A DNA stretch of 64,000 nt. It comes from Lunularia cruciata (lineage: Eukaryota; Streptophyta; Marchantiopsida; Lunulariales; Lunulariaceae). The notes under the pieces were generated by a model, which saw nothing but the letters and a program-made list of their open reading frames with translations, did not search any database and had not been told where the DNA came from. Made by a program: the position numbers and the translations under genes. Positions 1 to 14,500 of the stretch are shown piece after piece (position 1 is the first letter of the stretch; every line of letters begins with the position of its first letter). The stretch covers positions 35,564,243 to 35,628,242 of the forward strand of contig OX419761.1 of assembly GCA_948567375.1 (NCBI GenBank), read 5' to 3'.

Positions 1-3000
1 AGAAAATCCTCTCAATTGACGGTTCATATAAGAACTCAGATCTATAAAATCAGTAAACTCAACTGCAAAACTCTCCATTGAACCAACAACTTGACTTTGA
101 ACCATCCCAACTTGACTCTATCAATCCCTTGAATTTATTGATGTTTGATAGGTAAATGTGTGATTTATAAATTGATTTTCTATTGCACACATTTAAAGAA
201 CAATGCCATCTTTTTATAGACTAGGTCATCAAACGATCTAACCATTATTATTTACCAAAACATTCAACCCCTATGAAATTAATATATAAACACTCACAAA
301 CAAACATCCACATGGAAAATTGTTTGAAACACATTATATATATATATATATATTCTTTTGGGAAGATACACAATTCTACATTCTATAATACTTGGCTATC
401 CTCATTCTACTAGCTAATACTTTAATGTTTATCTACAATCTACTTTGTACTAATACTTTGTTGTTATTGCGAGGAGTGTGTAAAATGCCAATAATATGTA
501 TATAGGTTTTGTAGAAAAACTTAACATCTCTTTGCTCTGTGGCTACTCTATAGAATCTAAGTAAATGTATTCATTAGGGTTGTCTAGACCTGGAATAGGG
601 AATTTGGGATTTGTGTGATAAATATAACATCCCACAACATCAACATCATTTGGAGAGGTGCTATCTATTTGACTAAGAGTACTCATTATAAATTTGATCT
701 CTTTGGATGTTCTACCTGACCTATTGTAATACTCCAAGGATAGGAGAACTCTCCAAGAGAGATACAAGAGAGAAAACACAAGTTTTACACTCAATACTTT
801 GATGCTCCAAAGGAGCACCTTCTCTTTCTTATATAACAAAGAAGATACACTCAAAGGAAGCTCCACCCTTGGATCAGATATATAGATTAGTGACATGTCA
901 ATGAGCTCCACCCTTAGATAAGTTGCTTGGATGGGTGACATGTTGGTCCTTTTCCTATCTAGTTGGTCAAGCAAAGTTGACCAAAGGGAATCTTTAGGGA
1001 ATCTTCCTATAGGAAGCTCAAAATTACATGGGTGAAGTACCATTAGAAAGCTCTCAATAGGAAAAACAGTGGGGGAGAAGGCAAGCCTTTTACTCCAAAG
1101 GTGGGGGGAAGCTTTCCATTTTCAAGGCATAATTCATTTGTTTAGGCCTTTAAAATTAGCTCTAAAGTTTTTAGGCTATTTTCAACTTTTGCCCTATTAG
1201 TAGAAGTACTCTTTTTGTGACACCTCTATCTAATCTACCTAGCCTATCATACATAACATCCTTCTAGATGTTACAAAGCCAATTTTCACCTCTAGATAAT
1301 ATGTCTAGCTATTGGTATTACACCTAGCCAATTCCAATATCCTTGAGTGGAAGTTCCTTGAATTCACATATCTCTCTTTTATTTGCAATCTCTCAACTTT
1401 GGATTTCATTGTCTCATACATGAGCTTCTTTTTCAAGTCTACTTTCACTTGCATTTTTTTGATCTTGGCTATTCATTGAGCTTCTATTTTTGCCAACCTT
1501 CATCTTTCTTTTGCTTCCATTAACTCAATTCTCATATTGATTGGAAAGACCTTACATAAAGGAAGTCAAGTTGGAGGAAGGTGCCACTCTCACACGCCAT
1601 GCCTTTTGTATTTTGAACATCTTGGTATAGGCCTTTTTCCTTTTGAACACCTTGAGGTTCAAGATTGCACTTTCTTCCTCCATTAGTGTAGTTGTACCTT
1701 GGCACACCTTTTCCTCTACTCGTGCTAGAACTTTATCCTACCTCAATTCCTCCTCTACACATGTGGCTTGTGCAAGGAGAAATTTTTCCAAATTTGATCA
1801 ACATATAACCAAAGAATATGGTCTATTGTCTACCTTGTGTAGATTTGACTTGGGAATGTGTTATGGTGCCAAAACATAGAAGAGAGGGAGGAAGGATCTT
1901 GGGTACTTGGAATTGCACCAAGAAATTAAATTCTTGATGATAGAGGATTTTTATCCATGTTCATGTCATCCTCATTATCATGGATTATTTCCACCTCATC
2001 ATCTTGGCTGAGCTCTATACAATCTTTCCCAAGACTTTCCTACATCCAAACTTACCATAGTACGGAGAAGATATTTTCCCTACTTTTGAAGATTTCATCC
2101 ATCTTCTAACCAATTAGATATTTTTTATTCAATTGGTCATTGACAGTTCCTTACCCTCATTTTAGTTCACTTTTGGTTAAACCTTCTCTTATTGACTTCA
2201 CTTTCCAATCACAAGTAGCTTTGTAAGAATTCAAATACCTTGCTTAGTTTTTGTATAATTTCTTCCCATTCATAGACTATAGAAATCCTTTGCCAAATTT
2301 CACTAGATAAGTGGCCATGTGATTGGAAGATATACTCTTTTGCATTGGTTTCTTATAGCACATCCTCCATGAATCTATTTAAAGTGTTCAAGGATATGTA
2401 AATAATCTAATAATTATGAAAAATGAGAATGTACCATTCTAAACCTCTCACTCTCTTCTCTTTCTCAAATACCCATTGACCTAATATAGGTACCTTGGGA
2501 ACGCATAGAATTTCCAATCCCAAAAAAGTCTCCTCTAACCTTTGTGGAAGAGGATTCAATTGATGCAAATTTGAGAAGGTCTTTGAATCCAAGAGAAAAA
2601 AACCATAAACTTTAAGAGGAGCTCTTGAATAGGTTTGTCAAAGATGCTACTATTCAGATTTCACCATGTGGAGTTGTGCTTTTCTATCCTTCTCATTTTT
2701 ATAATTTTGATGAATTGTATATAATCTCATCAAAGTTGGCATGATCTAACTACATTTCGTTGACAATCTATGCCTTAGATATTGAATATTTCCTTGTCAC
2801 CTATGCATGTGTGTTCAAGAGTGAGGTCACCTTTTGCCTTCATCTTCAATTTCAATTTTGTGAGGCATTTTATGATCTTATTTGTTCCCATTGTGCCCCA
2901 TCTTCAATTTAGTGTTGCAATCCAATTATCACCTTTTGCACCTCATCTTCAATCTAGTGAGGAAATTGGTGAGAGGAACCAAATTTTAATTCCTTGCATA

Positions 3001-3619
3001 CCTCATTTTCATTTAAAGACACACCTAGTGAGAGAGAAGCAAATTTCAAAGTACTTGCACATGCCTCAATCAATCTGATCTAATCTAATTAGAGTTTCTA
3101 CCAAGCAATCACATTCAAATATGCAAGTGAGCATACTCATATATGCATTGCCAAGGTGTCATTAATATCTCTTTTTGATATTGTAACACATGTCATATTA
3201 TTACATATTATTGGTTCAAATATAAATATGCTATGCTAATAAGGTTACCTAATCACACATGTAACCCTTTGTTTGCTAACCAAAAAAGAGTGTTGAAATG
3301 CCCAATAATACATTTTATAGATGTTTCACTTTTGCGATACATTTCTTCTTTGAGTACACCATATTCTCTTTATATCTGCCCTAGGGTTCCATAGAGAACC
3401 TATCAATTCCTTTTTTCAAACACCCTATTGTAATCATTGCACTATTTTGCATGCTTCTTCAATCCCTTTGTTGATTTTTCTAAGAATATTGATCGAGTCA
3501 TGGGAGTAGTTTGCATCTCAAGTGGGTTGTACCTTGGAGTTATTTGAGACTAGTTCTCCATATCCATGTCTATTCCATAGGCTACTACGTACACTCCATG
3601 ATGAGGCTAGATAAGATTT
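1..3619. other. AT-rich repeat-derived DNA, no gene
   Basis: No intact gene is visible. Reading frames are short and broken on both strands. The longest (543-1043, minus, 166 aa) matches no family I know. On the minus strand a TATATAAG-type box near 830 precedes a region that looks like the promoter part of an old LTR, but no partner LTR is seen, so this is only a suggestion. There is an AT dinucleotide run near 333-352. Composition matches the retrotransposon part of the window, not the gene islands. Confidence 0.4.
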
Positions 3620-4639
3620 TTGCCTACCACTTGATTGTTTGGCATATGATCCCTTTGACAAGTTAGCATGGTTCTTATTGCTCTTACTCCCTCAATGGTG
3701 CCTTTGTTATGCTAGAGGGAGACATGTAGGGCATAGAGAGATGGTTGCTAGATTTCATCAATTCCAACCAAGGGATTGGGCTACCATATAAGAGGATATG
3801 GTTAAGGTTGCACTTTTTAGGAGACAAGTTTTTCCACAGGATGCCACAAAGTACACTCTATTATGATGGTGTAAGAAATTGGATCAAGAAAGAGAGTTTA
3901 GTAGAGTAGCATGAGCACTAATCCTTTATTTATGGCTAGTCCTATTGATAAGACTGTCTCTTCCCTATGCTCACTATATCCTATGGTAGAAGAGGGAAAG
4001 AGTACCATTAGAGGTCTTAGATTATCAACTTGACTAGCTTTTATACCTTGATAGGTCACTTTTTGCACAAGCATTGTGCATTGCTCCTTGCTCCTCTTCA
4101 AGAGACTTGTTTAGGATGGTATAGGAGCATCTTAGAGATTTCTTTTTGGCAGATGATGCTTCTAGTGGATTTTTCAAGCTATTTTAGGTGGCTATAGTGG
4201 TAGTGAGGGGAGATATTCATACATCACTTATTCAAGTGTGAAGGGCTAGTCAACTTCTCATAAAGAAGAAGAGCATAAGGAGCCTTAGACCAATTTCTAT
4301 AAAAGAGATCTTTTATGCTTGGTTAGTTGCACCATTGTCCTTCAACATTGATCTTACTTCTAAGAGCATCTTAGTCCATATTAGTTTAGAGTAACTACAC
4401 CTAGAGGTTGTAAAGATATTTCCTTAGGCATCAAGGCACTCCTAGATATCCATATGGAGTAGGTTGTCCTACATGTTGATGTTGAGAATGCTTTTAATAG
4501 CATCTCTCAAGCATCCATCTTTAGAGAGCTTAGGGAGGCTGATGGATCCTTGGAAAGTCTCATTCCTTTTATGCAATCATTCTATGGTTTGTTTGCTTCC
4601 CTTTACTACCAACATGGGTGGTCATAAGAAAGAATAATC

Positions 4640-4910
4640 ATCTTTGAGTCAATTGTTAGTACACAATAGGGAGATCCTTTGGGAGGGACCTTTGTTTGCC
4701 ATGGTTCACTTTAGAGCTCTTTTATCTATTGCTTTGGTTATGCTAGGTTGTGTATTTCTCTCCTTAGCAAATGATACATATATTGTGAGCCCTGTAGATC
4801 AGATTAGGCAGGCCTTTGATCACTTGACTACCAAGCTACACGTTGTAGGATTGAGAGTCAAGTGTCAAAGTGTAGAGCATGTCCCCTTTAGGTATTCCTC
4901 TCCACCTTGA
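4640..4910 (+). pseudogene. Reverse transcriptase core fragment of LINE-like element
   Basis: The open segment reads through two hallmarks of non-LTR reverse transcriptases. These are a GDPLGG stretch (preceded by an in-frame stop at about 4,668), and the catalytic box, here LANDTYIV where active enzymes have an ADD or FADD type sequence. The first catalytic aspartate is therefore replaced by Asn in this reading. Downstream residues (QAFDHLTTKLHVVGLRVK) fit the thumb side of the palm. The copy is inactive: broken upstream and downstream by stops. Confidence 0.55.
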
Positions 4911-5869
4911 GCTTCCAAATTTGTCACATCTACAAATGAATTATGGGTATTCTTGGAGTGCTAATAGGATCCAAGGATTTTGTCACATGCTTCTTAGACA
5001 TTGCCCTTGTAGAGGATATTCCACATGTGAATGACCTTCCTCTACTAGGAGATCCATAAGTGGCATTTGGTATACTCTCCTTTAGTAATGCACATTGACC
5101 AACTTACCTTCTCCACACAATTTCCCTTTCCTTGAATTTCCTATCATGTCCGAGAGCTTTTGATAGGAGGATTATGGGAGTCTTTGATGATATCATTGGA
5201 CTAGGGATATTTGAGTTTGTGATGGGAGACTTGGCACGTAGATAGACATCACTACCAATCTTGTGTGTGTGGAGGGGGGGGGGGGGGAGAGGGGGTAGGC
5301 CTATTATCTATGGAGGAGATGTCACCTACAACATTTTGGAGTAGTTGGGCTCTCTTGGCACCCATACTTTCCTCTTGTTTTGTGGTTGTTGATAGGCTAG
5401 TTTTGGAGGAATATGTGACTGAGGTGGAGGAGTGATCCTTTTCTGTCTAGGTGGTATTGCAGAAGGTGAGAGATTGTCTATCCCCATAGGCATGGGAGGA
5501 CCTTCCATCCTTTGCTTCACTACCATCCAATTGGACCAAAGATTTGCGGTGTTCTTTGGTGGAACAATAGTGTTAGCATATGCTACATTCTCTCTTAGTC
5601 GACTCGTCTATTCCTCAAGCCACTAGAGCACATCTTTATTCTTGCTCCGGCAAGAGCGTAGGATCTTAGATCTTCTTTCTATTGTGTATTAGGGCATTCC
5701 TACTTGCACCGACCACCTTCTTTACAGTGATGAGGTTCTACCTAGGTTTGGTCCACTTGTCTATATTTTTGTTACTCACTTGTGAGTATGGTTCTACACT
5801 AGATGCAACAACGGTCCATATGACACGATGTTCTTTTGGAGGATAGAAGATAGCTACCCACGATGCCAT

Positions 5870-6450
5870 CAAGGACATAGTGTTTGCTATAGCACAAGAG
5901 AGTGGATACCTTGCTTGGAGAGATCATTCATATTCTTTGCAAACAAACGTGTGTTAGAGCATACTTATACTTGGTCCAAGATGATCAAGTGACAATGCTG
6001 GATGGTGTGGTTACAAATCCTACATGTGATGCAGTTTTTGGAGGGAGTGATTACTCATCCTCTTAGCTGGCAGCGAGTTGAGCAACAACATGCAAGGTTT
6101 CCAAGTATAGGGTATGCAGTGAGGTCACCTCTTTGTTCCGCTAGCCTTGGAGTTATATGGAGTGATGGACATGGTGCTTGACCTATTTGTTAGGGAGTGT
6201 GTGAGAGCTTATCATAATAGACGTCTAGGGTACCACTCTCACTCTCATATTTTGTAGCATACTTTAGACAGCATGTGTCCATTGCTCTATCGAGAGCATT
6301 GGCCGGTGCAATCCATAAGAAAGCAATCACTCTAGGTGATGCTTCATTGGATGCTCCAATAGTTTGTAGACCTTATGACTTGCATAGCTCGGATATCTTA
6401 GGTGCGGTAGGTCAGATTTCTCATATCAATACTATTGGGATCTAGCCCCA
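5870..6450 (+). pseudogene. PD-(D/E)XK-like nuclease domain of LINE-like element
   Basis: Broken reading frame with the order HDAIKD ... VQDDQV..LD.VVTNPTCDAVF ... KVSKYRV ... EVTSLF ... YFVAYFRQ-like helix ... ALAGAIHKKA. This order resembles the restriction-like endonuclease at the C-terminus of R2/NeSL-type LINEs, where a DV.V strand is followed by a K..KY helix. The same domain is better preserved on the minus strand at 54,880-55,445, and comparing the two copies is what makes the domain visible. At least one frameshift lies near 5,960-6,000. Nuclease identity is inferred from motif order only. Confidence 0.45.
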
Positions 6451-6560
6451 TTTTACCTCTTTTGTCTCTCCCTTGTAAAGTTTGATGGTGTCTTCCCATC
6501 CTTCATGTGTTCTATGTGGTAGCCTTTTTTTCTCTTCTGCCCTACGAGTAGTGTTTTTCT

Positions 6561-8505
6561 ATCAACTCGTCCATAAGAGGGTGGAAGCGAGACAAACGCT
6601 ACACATCTAGAAGACCAAATATCATCTAGAAGACCAAATCAAGTTGTATCGAAAATAAAACCTAAAAAGTAAAATGATGCTAAGTTGTGGTTGTCTATGC
6701 ATTTTGGTTGTCCTCCTGACATTGTTTCTCTTGTTTATCCTTGTGACACGGACACACGTGATTACCTTGGAACGTTTCAGGCAAACTATAGTTTCTTAAA
6801 AATTCAAGTATATGATATCGGGACCAGATCGTGGAACCAACTAATGAAAGTAAGTTGAGAGTTCCTGTGAGTATGTACTCGCTGCTGATCCTCCACCATA
6901 GAATAGAAGTGGCGTGTAATGTGTATATCAGTTGTTAATGTGCCTTGAATAGCACTTCCCTAAACACCTTAAATACAAATTCAGACACAAACCAAAAGTT
7001 ACCGACGATTCGCAATGACCAGTGAATTTCAAGCCCCTACTTGTGCTCTGATAGATCTCATTGTGCACCCGATCTGTAAGCCATAAACATATTATAATAT
7101 GGTACTTTGCAGAATGCACTCTGCATTGTATTCGTGGCTTCTATTTACAAGGACATCGGATTGGACTCCAAAGAATCTATGAATCTGACGAAACCAAACC
7201 TACAGTGTTTACATTAAACAAACCCGAACCGATGTCGGTGAGCTATGGATACTACTGTACCTAAGCAACGGATTAGTTATACCCTGGCAGCAGTAACCTC
7301 ATAGTTCGTCGCAGGTCAGGGTACACGCCGTCCCAACGGTGAATGTAGTACTGTATGAAGGATAACGTCCGGGAACAATCAGTTGCTTTTAACGGAACTG
7401 TGTTAACTTTCTAGTGGCCGGTAAACCTGTAGGCTCCGCGGTAGCTGTCGGAAGTACGTCCTGTAATGTAGTGGCAACCGAATGGCGATAGTTTTCTGAC
7501 AGACGAACCGAGTGTGTATATTTAGCCGGATTGTAGCAGAGGCGCTGCTTCTCCTGAAGAGTTTGATGGAAGTTATCCAAAGTTCGTATTTCGATGGAAA
7601 AGTTGAAATGGCGTATTTCAGTAGAAATGGCGCGAATTGGCTGGCAATACGATAGAGGATGGAGTCCGAGTTTAGATCGCAAGTGCCGTTAATACGCGAG
7701 CGTCCGTCGTGTCGTGTCTGTGTGTTGTGTTCCGTTGATATTGGAGCTGGAGCCGCGGCTGGTTTGACAGAAGTGCAGGAGAATTCCCTCGGGAAGAATG
7801 GGAAGATTCTTCTTCTGTTGCTGTCAGCTGGGATGGGGAGCTCTGATGCATTGATTCTCCGATTATGCTGTAGGTGATTCGGTTTGTTTGCCTACATTTC
7901 CGACCTGCCTGCCAGTAGGGAGAAAAGAGAGGAAGCGTCAGGACAGACGCACGCCCCTACTGCTGCTTTTGTTGTTGGGAGCTCTATACAGTATTATTAC
8001 ATGAAAGACCTATCATCAGGAGGAAGAGGAAAGAGGGGAATGGAAGGGGTAATGTAGCGCAAAGAGGACGGAGATTGTTAGGACGAGAGACTTTTGTTGA
8101 CGGGAGAGAAAGTGATGTATATTTGAAAGAAGCGCAGGGACTATGTTAGTCTTTCTTAGAAGAGGGAGAGACCGTTTGTTTCTGCAGAGGGTGCGCGCGG
8201 TTGAGAGCTTTACATTTGCTACATGGTGGATGAGGAGGCTAGAAGTGTGAAGGAGTGGTGAGGGCGATATGAAGGAGGAGGAAGAGGAGGAGCGTGACGA
8301 AGGAAAATGAGGGAAGGAATTGGTGGAGAGTGATGGATTGAAAGTAGTGAAGCTTATCCGCACTCGGGATCGCTTGTTCAGGCTTGTATGCTGTGAAATG
8401 ATTACTTGGTCATCAGGTTACATTCGAGGTGAGCATTAATACAAAGGGATCACACTGTGCAAATTTGGATTCACTGCTGGAGAGCGAGTTATTGACGAAG
8501 AGGGC
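6561..8505 (+). promoter_or_regulatory. Upstream region and probable 5' leader of the helicase gene
   Basis: Base composition changes from AT-rich repeat DNA to more balanced sequence at about 6.7 kb, marking the edge of the gene island. A CACGTG G-box core lies near 6,755. The 300 bases before the helicase start (8,020-8,360) are strongly purine-rich on the plus strand, as in some plant 5' leaders. That purine bias creates a serine-rich open frame on the opposite strand which I do not accept as a gene. No convincing TATA box or transcription start was found. Confidence 0.35.
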
Positions 8506-11500
8506 ATGGACCGGGGGGTGCTGGGATCAGCGCCATCCCTGGATGGAAACAAAAGGAAAAGAGCCGATGCTAAGGCAGCTTACATCACGAGTATGATGCA
8601 AGGGAATCCGAAGTTGCTACTCTCGGAATCGCCTCTGTTTGACGGGCTGACGCAGCATCAGCTCCCTTTCAATGTTACTGTAATTGGAGAGCCTCCTGAT
8701 GTGCAGTATCAGGCCCGCATTGCTCTACGCTTCCCGGTACTACTTCCTCACCACTGAATACTTGTGTAGATCACGTGTTTCACCTAACAGATTCCAACAT
8801 GACTCCAACATGAACTCCGGATGACATTCAAATCGTCCAGTGGTTCCGATGAACATGACCCAAGATGGCAACATCTAGGATGCGTTATTCTTGTTGGCTT
8901 GGGCTAATTGAATTGTCGTCACAAACGTAGGATTCATGATTTTGCTTGGTTCATTTATTAGAGCAGGGCTCAATCTCTGCTGTAGCATTCCTTGTCTGAG
9001 CTCTCAACTGGAATTTGCAGTTAACTTCAAATTCAATGTCGTAAGTTGCTGCAGATGCTTCTCCTGGCTAACTCCAGCATTGCAAGCAATGACCCTTATT
9101 GTCTGACATCCCATTGTAAATGCAATTTTCTGAAAGAAACTGATTGGATAGATACGGTGATTTCTTGTCAACGCCTGCATAGTATGCTGTGTGTCGCTTG
9201 ATGTTCTATGGTAAATTTTCCGTAGAACGTTAGAGGACGAGACCACAGCACGAAAGCAACTCCTGCGCAAACTTTTGTACCAAAGTTTCAGAAGGCCGGG
9301 CAGAAACTGGAGAAAGAAATTTTGTTGAATGGCACGCGAGAACTATATCTTCTATTACTTAACTATTACTATTACTTAACTGGGATCAATCAGGATGAAG
9401 CCAACTGGATGCAACGAAGCCAATTGTAGGTTTCTTTTCGAATCCTTCGTCTATGTGCCACAAGAGGACTGTTTTTACCTCGTTGTTGACCAGAATTTAC
9501 TTTTTGTTTAGTTCGTAATGTAACCTTTTCAGTATGCGTTTATCGACCTGGATGCAGTATGCTCTGAGGATAGCTAATTGTTGAATCCGAAGCCTATCAG
9601 AGCTATTACGCCGAAATCAATAGGACTTTGAGACAAGATGGATCAATCCTTTTATGCTCTATTTAACTGTGTGGTTATCAGTCTCCTCTACACTGCTTCA
9701 GCATTATCTCGTGTCGTCCATAGTTTTCTTTGACCGTCCAGAAATCGTGCTCACTTCGAGAAGGACGTTGTTAAATGTGAACGTGGAATTTTTGGGTTCA
9801 GGATAACGTGGAGACATGGGGGGTCGGTGTCGCACGAACAAAGAAAGAGTCTGAGCGGGTCGCTGCTGTAGACGCCTGCAGAATTTTACATGTAAGTTAA
9901 GCGAGTCTGACGTAAAATTTCAAGTTGCATATGAAAAATATGCTATGCAATGAGCTTCTTGACTGAAAGTGATGTAGTTAGTTCGGAGATGTACATCTTG
10001 TCATCCGTCGGGGTAGAAGAGGCTAAGAAAACTTAAATGCAGGAGAAAGGACTTTTGCTTGGTTCAACAAAAAATGGTGGAAGTAGCTCTGGGTGGGGTG
10101 ATAATCCCAAAAATACCCTCGTTACAAGTGTGGCATTTCGTGACGTGTGTTGTGGGGGAAACGCGCGAGCTTTGCCAATTACAGTGCGCTCCTCCGGTCC
10201 GGATCATGCCAAGGTACCACCCATAACTCTCTGGCATCGGATACTGGTATTTGTGACTCCGTTGAGAAATCTACGGTTTCAGTATGAATGCTGATCTGGT
10301 CGCCTCTTGTGGTGGCACTGACTTGTTCACTTGAAAAGTTTAGACTGTCTGTTATGATCACTATCTTAGGAACTGGAAATCTTTCACGGCCTTCATACCA
10401 ACTAACCTAGACTTCTGAGAGTCGCCTGTTGCATGCAGGGGATTGCTTGCTATTTTAGAATTGAAGGTCGTGCTCCCTCTGCTATCTCTGAGAATGCATA
10501 AGACCTAAAGATGGAATGTAGCACTGTTAGCTGTCCATGCGGGGAAACTTACGCCCACATGTATCGCAATCGCAGGTGTTTGTCGCAGAGTTGGCTGTTC
10601 CGCTTCGTTCACGTAATGAAGTGTACGTAGCAGTTGGACAGGGCCGAAACAAATCCGAGGCAGAGCGTGCTTGTTGTACAGCAGCATGCGAGAAACTTCA
10701 TCACGAAGGCCTTCTGAACAAACCAAACTCTCAAAGTCCTGCTCCCACTGTTCCAGCTGCCAAACCAACCTCAACCAAAGCCGTGCAAATTCAACAGGTA
10801 AGTGTCTAGATATCTTTAACCTTTCTTACCTTTTGGGGTTTGAGAGCTTCGGATAAGAGAATAAAGTAGATGTTGTTCAGAAGTCTTGCTGACGACCGGT
10901 ACTAGATTATGGTAATTAGAGCTTGGGGAAGCAGTCCAAAGTCAGCATAAAACTTAGGGGCTATCAATGGCAGTGCTAGCGTGGAAGTGATTGTCTTCTA
11001 TGCTATGTAAACCTAATTTTGGAATGATGGTTATGAAGGATCTACTTCTTATACCTCGTCTACTATGTCAGGTCTTGACCAGTCTTAAAGTGGATCTAAA
11101 ACCGTGTTCTAACGAGCAGGTTCCATATTCACAGTCACTATATATACCTAGTTTCTGTCTGCTCAATGAAACGCTCAGTAAGCAGACAGAAACTCGGTAC
11201 GTAGAGATTCTGGAACTACACCCTGATTTCTCGGGGCGAATAGGGTCACTGATGAAGTCATGCTGTGCCGTGAAGACTTCCTACGAAAGTCTTGCTACTT
11301 CCTTTTGGTGTTCCTTTTGTTGATTGACTCATGCCGACATAGAACGTGTGGGACTACTTGCCGGTTTGCATGAAACTATGTGATGAAAGCTCACAATATG
11401 ATTTGACTACATATATGTGAACTACGAGAGGCCTGTATACCATACTGTTGTTTGGGAGTCCTACTTGACTTCTGAATCCATATATACACTGTATACTTCA

Positions 11501-14500
11501 CCTTCACCTTAATTCACTTCACCTCTGCTTTTCCCATTGACTCGTCCCCTTCCCTAGCAGCGCTGAAGTTTTCTTGCTCCACTCGCATATAACTAACGAA
11601 CCTCTGCTTGACTCTTTCTCATTGTTGTGTCCTGGACTTTCTCTCTACTAATGAATCTTTGTGATTTCAGGGATCCATCAGGTATGTCTTGATTTCTTCC
11701 CGCATCTTACTCATGTGGATTCTTTTCTTTCTGGACTGATCCTCACTATGTGGCTAAGACTCCAGCACTGACGCATGTGCCTGCACTTTTGCTAGCCCTT
11801 GCTTTCCACACTTCCACTTCTGTTCTTTTTGACATTCCCACTCCTTTTGAGCGGCACTTTAGGGGAGCAACCGAGTTTGCCTTGGCACTCATGAGTTTTC
11901 GAGCAGAAACTCGGTATGAGGGGTACTGACAATTGCTCAGCTACTTCGGCACTGCGTGAGGCACTGATGAAGTCGCAGGTGTTTTCATGAAGGTTTACTA
12001 TGGCCATCTTCTGCTTCCCTTTGCTGTTTAGCGTCTCAGGACTCAAGCGCCCATAGCGCTTGTTGCGATATACTTTATATCCTGTCCTTTTTTGCTTCGC
12101 TCTCGTTACCCTGTTACACTTCGACAGGTTTCTGCAGCCACACCATCCTATAGCTCTCACATTGTTCCACTCCTCCATTCCCCAGCTAATTCCCTCCCTA
12201 TTATTTATCCTTCGCTCTTCGCCTGATTCATAGGACCTCTGGTGTATACAGTGTTCCTACCAGACTACAGCCCACGTTTTTTATTTTTATTGTTCACGCA
12301 CTGCTTACTGGCAGTCTTTTACATAGTTTTACCTATTTCTCGCAGTCGTTTGCATAGAGTTCTCGATTTCATGGTGGTTTACTAGTCTGTTAGCCATATG
12401 TTAATTGTCAATTTGTTTCAATTATGCGTTTGCTTCAAGTTACCTTTGCTTCAAGTTACATTCGATGCATTCTACATTGTGGATTTCTCACTATTCTAGC
12501 ATTGTGAATCATGTACATCTTGCTTACCAATCATTTACACTTCATGAGTTCTGGATAACCCGTTCCCAGAACGGCTTCTGTTCTGGGAACGGCTTCTGTT
12601 CTCGTATACCAATATGTTAACTACGTATATGTTCGGCCAAGCGTGGGGTGCAGGCTTATACATACTTGCCTCCCCATGTACTTTATACTTTTGACGATCT
12701 TTGCCATCAAGATTCAGAGTCAGACGGGTAACCTCAAGCATATGTCGAATACGTAATATTACGTATTGGAGTGTAGAACCCGTTGTACACTCCAATACGT
12801 AATATTACGTATTTGACATACGCTTGAGGTTACGAGGGATTTACTTCTTATACCTTGTTCGCAATGCCATGCTTGTCCAATCTTAAGTGGTTATAAAACC
12901 GTGTGTCAATGAACGGGTTCCAATACGTATAGGAGAGCTTACACGCCACTAGGTGTGAATGATGGTCATGAGGGATTTACTGCTTATACCTCGTCATGTC
13001 TTGTCCAGTTTTAAGTGGTTATTGAACGTGTTTTAACAACCGGTTCCATATTCATACACTGGACATATGCTCGGGTTTACGAGGGATTTACTTCTTACAC
13101 CTCGTTCACTAGGTCATGTCATGTCCAGTTTTAAGTGGTTATAAAACTGTCTTTTAACGACCGGGTTCCATATTGACACATGCATTATATTCTGGGTTTG
13201 CTCCTTAAACCTGGTTCACAATGTCATGTCTTGTCCAGAGTTAAGTGGTTATAAAACCATATTTTAACGAACGGGTTGCATATGCATACACTCGACATAT
13301 GCTTGAGGTTACGAGGGATTTACTTCTTATACCTTGTTCGCTATGCCATGTCTTGTCCAGTCTTAAGTGGTTATAAAACCGTGTGTTAATGAACGGGTTC
13401 CATATTCACATACTCGAGTATATTCTGGGTTTAGTCCGTAAACCTGGTTCACAATGTCATGTCTTATCCAGACTTGGGTGGGTATAGAATCGTGTTCTAA
13501 CGATCAGGTTCCGTATTCATTCTATGCTAAGTTTAATGTCAATGCATAAACTCTGTTCATTGCTTGTTACCTTGACCCCTGCTGTAGGATCCGCACCTCC
13601 TCTTGCTAAATAATTTCCTCACTACACGCACTCTATACGTTTCCACAGCAAAATGAACAGCCAGCGATAGTTGGACTGCGTGACGAGGAACTTGCTATGA
13701 TGGAAGATGCGTTGCAGCGTCTACATGCCGAGTTACAAAACTCTGTTCCTCTGATGTGGCAATCCGAAGCTATATCCGCATCAGCTAATGGAGGGCACCA
13801 CCAGCATCAGATGTTTGATGCGCCTGTGAGCGCTGTAAGTAGAGAGCAGTTGGCAACAGAAAATGCGATGATGCGTTTGGAGGCGAGGAAAAGGATCTCC
13901 TCCTCCGAATTCGTTGAGCAAAGAAGAGCCCGACAAGGTCTGCCTTCCTGGATGGAGAGACAGAAGATCGTTGATGCAATTGCTAACAATCGCGTAATTG
14001 TCTTGACTGGAGAAACAGGCTGTGGGAAGACGACACAGGTAGGCTTGGAACATGTGCTTTCTGTATCCCAGATTTCTCATCATCTTATAGTTACCTCTGT
14101 CCTTTCGTATATTTTATATTTTCTGGTATGGAACTGGGTTGTTTACGACGGGTTCTGTATCCTATTACTCAAGCTTTTATATTTTCCACCACTGTTGTTT
14201 CACATGGGAATTTGAAGATTTGAACTTCGAGATGTACTTTTTGTTTTAATGTGGGATTACAGACAAGGAGACTCTACTGTCAGATCATGACCGACTTGTC
14301 TTGAGTCAGATGACGATTGCAGTTACTTCTTCAGGAACTCATCTAGCTAAGTCTCATATCTTAACGATCACACATTAATATATCGGAGTTCCCTTTGTAG
14401 GTTCCTCAATTTGTTCTAGAAGACGCTGAAATGCAAGGTGTAGGCTCCGAGGTGCATATAGTGGTGACACAGCCAAGGAGGATAGCCGCAATCAGGTCAG

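Larger units (their letters stand above)
3620..6560 (+). mobile_element. LINE-like relic with restriction-like nuclease domain
   Basis: A heavily decayed non-LTR retrotransposon-like element. A reverse transcriptase core is readable near 4,640-4,800, and a separate C-terminal domain near 5,870-6,450 resembles the restriction-like endonuclease of R2-type LINEs. Many stops and frameshifts interrupt it. The 5' limit is a guess, since coding similarity fades above about 3.6 kb. The 3' part recurs inverted at 54,790-55,455, and its last 80 or so bases recur inverted near 63,765-63,850. The shared end defines the 3' terminus near 6,480-6,560. A run of 14 G lies near 5,274-5,287. Plant LINEs usually carry an apurinic-type endonuclease, so this domain set is unusual; family assignment is inference. 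Confidence 0.55.
10798..13648 (+). other. Intron 4 of the helicase, repeat-rich
   Basis: A 2.85-kb intron flanked by CAG|gtaagt and ccacag|CAA. It holds a tandem array at 12,826-13,530, a lone relative of the array unit at 11,018-11,140, a long inverted repeat at 12,728-12,833 and a small hairpin at 12,562-12,590. A second similarity, around an AGAAACTCGGTA word, links 11,190-11,270 with 11,900-11,970. No coding exon is needed here, since exons 4 and 5 join in phase. Confidence 0.7.
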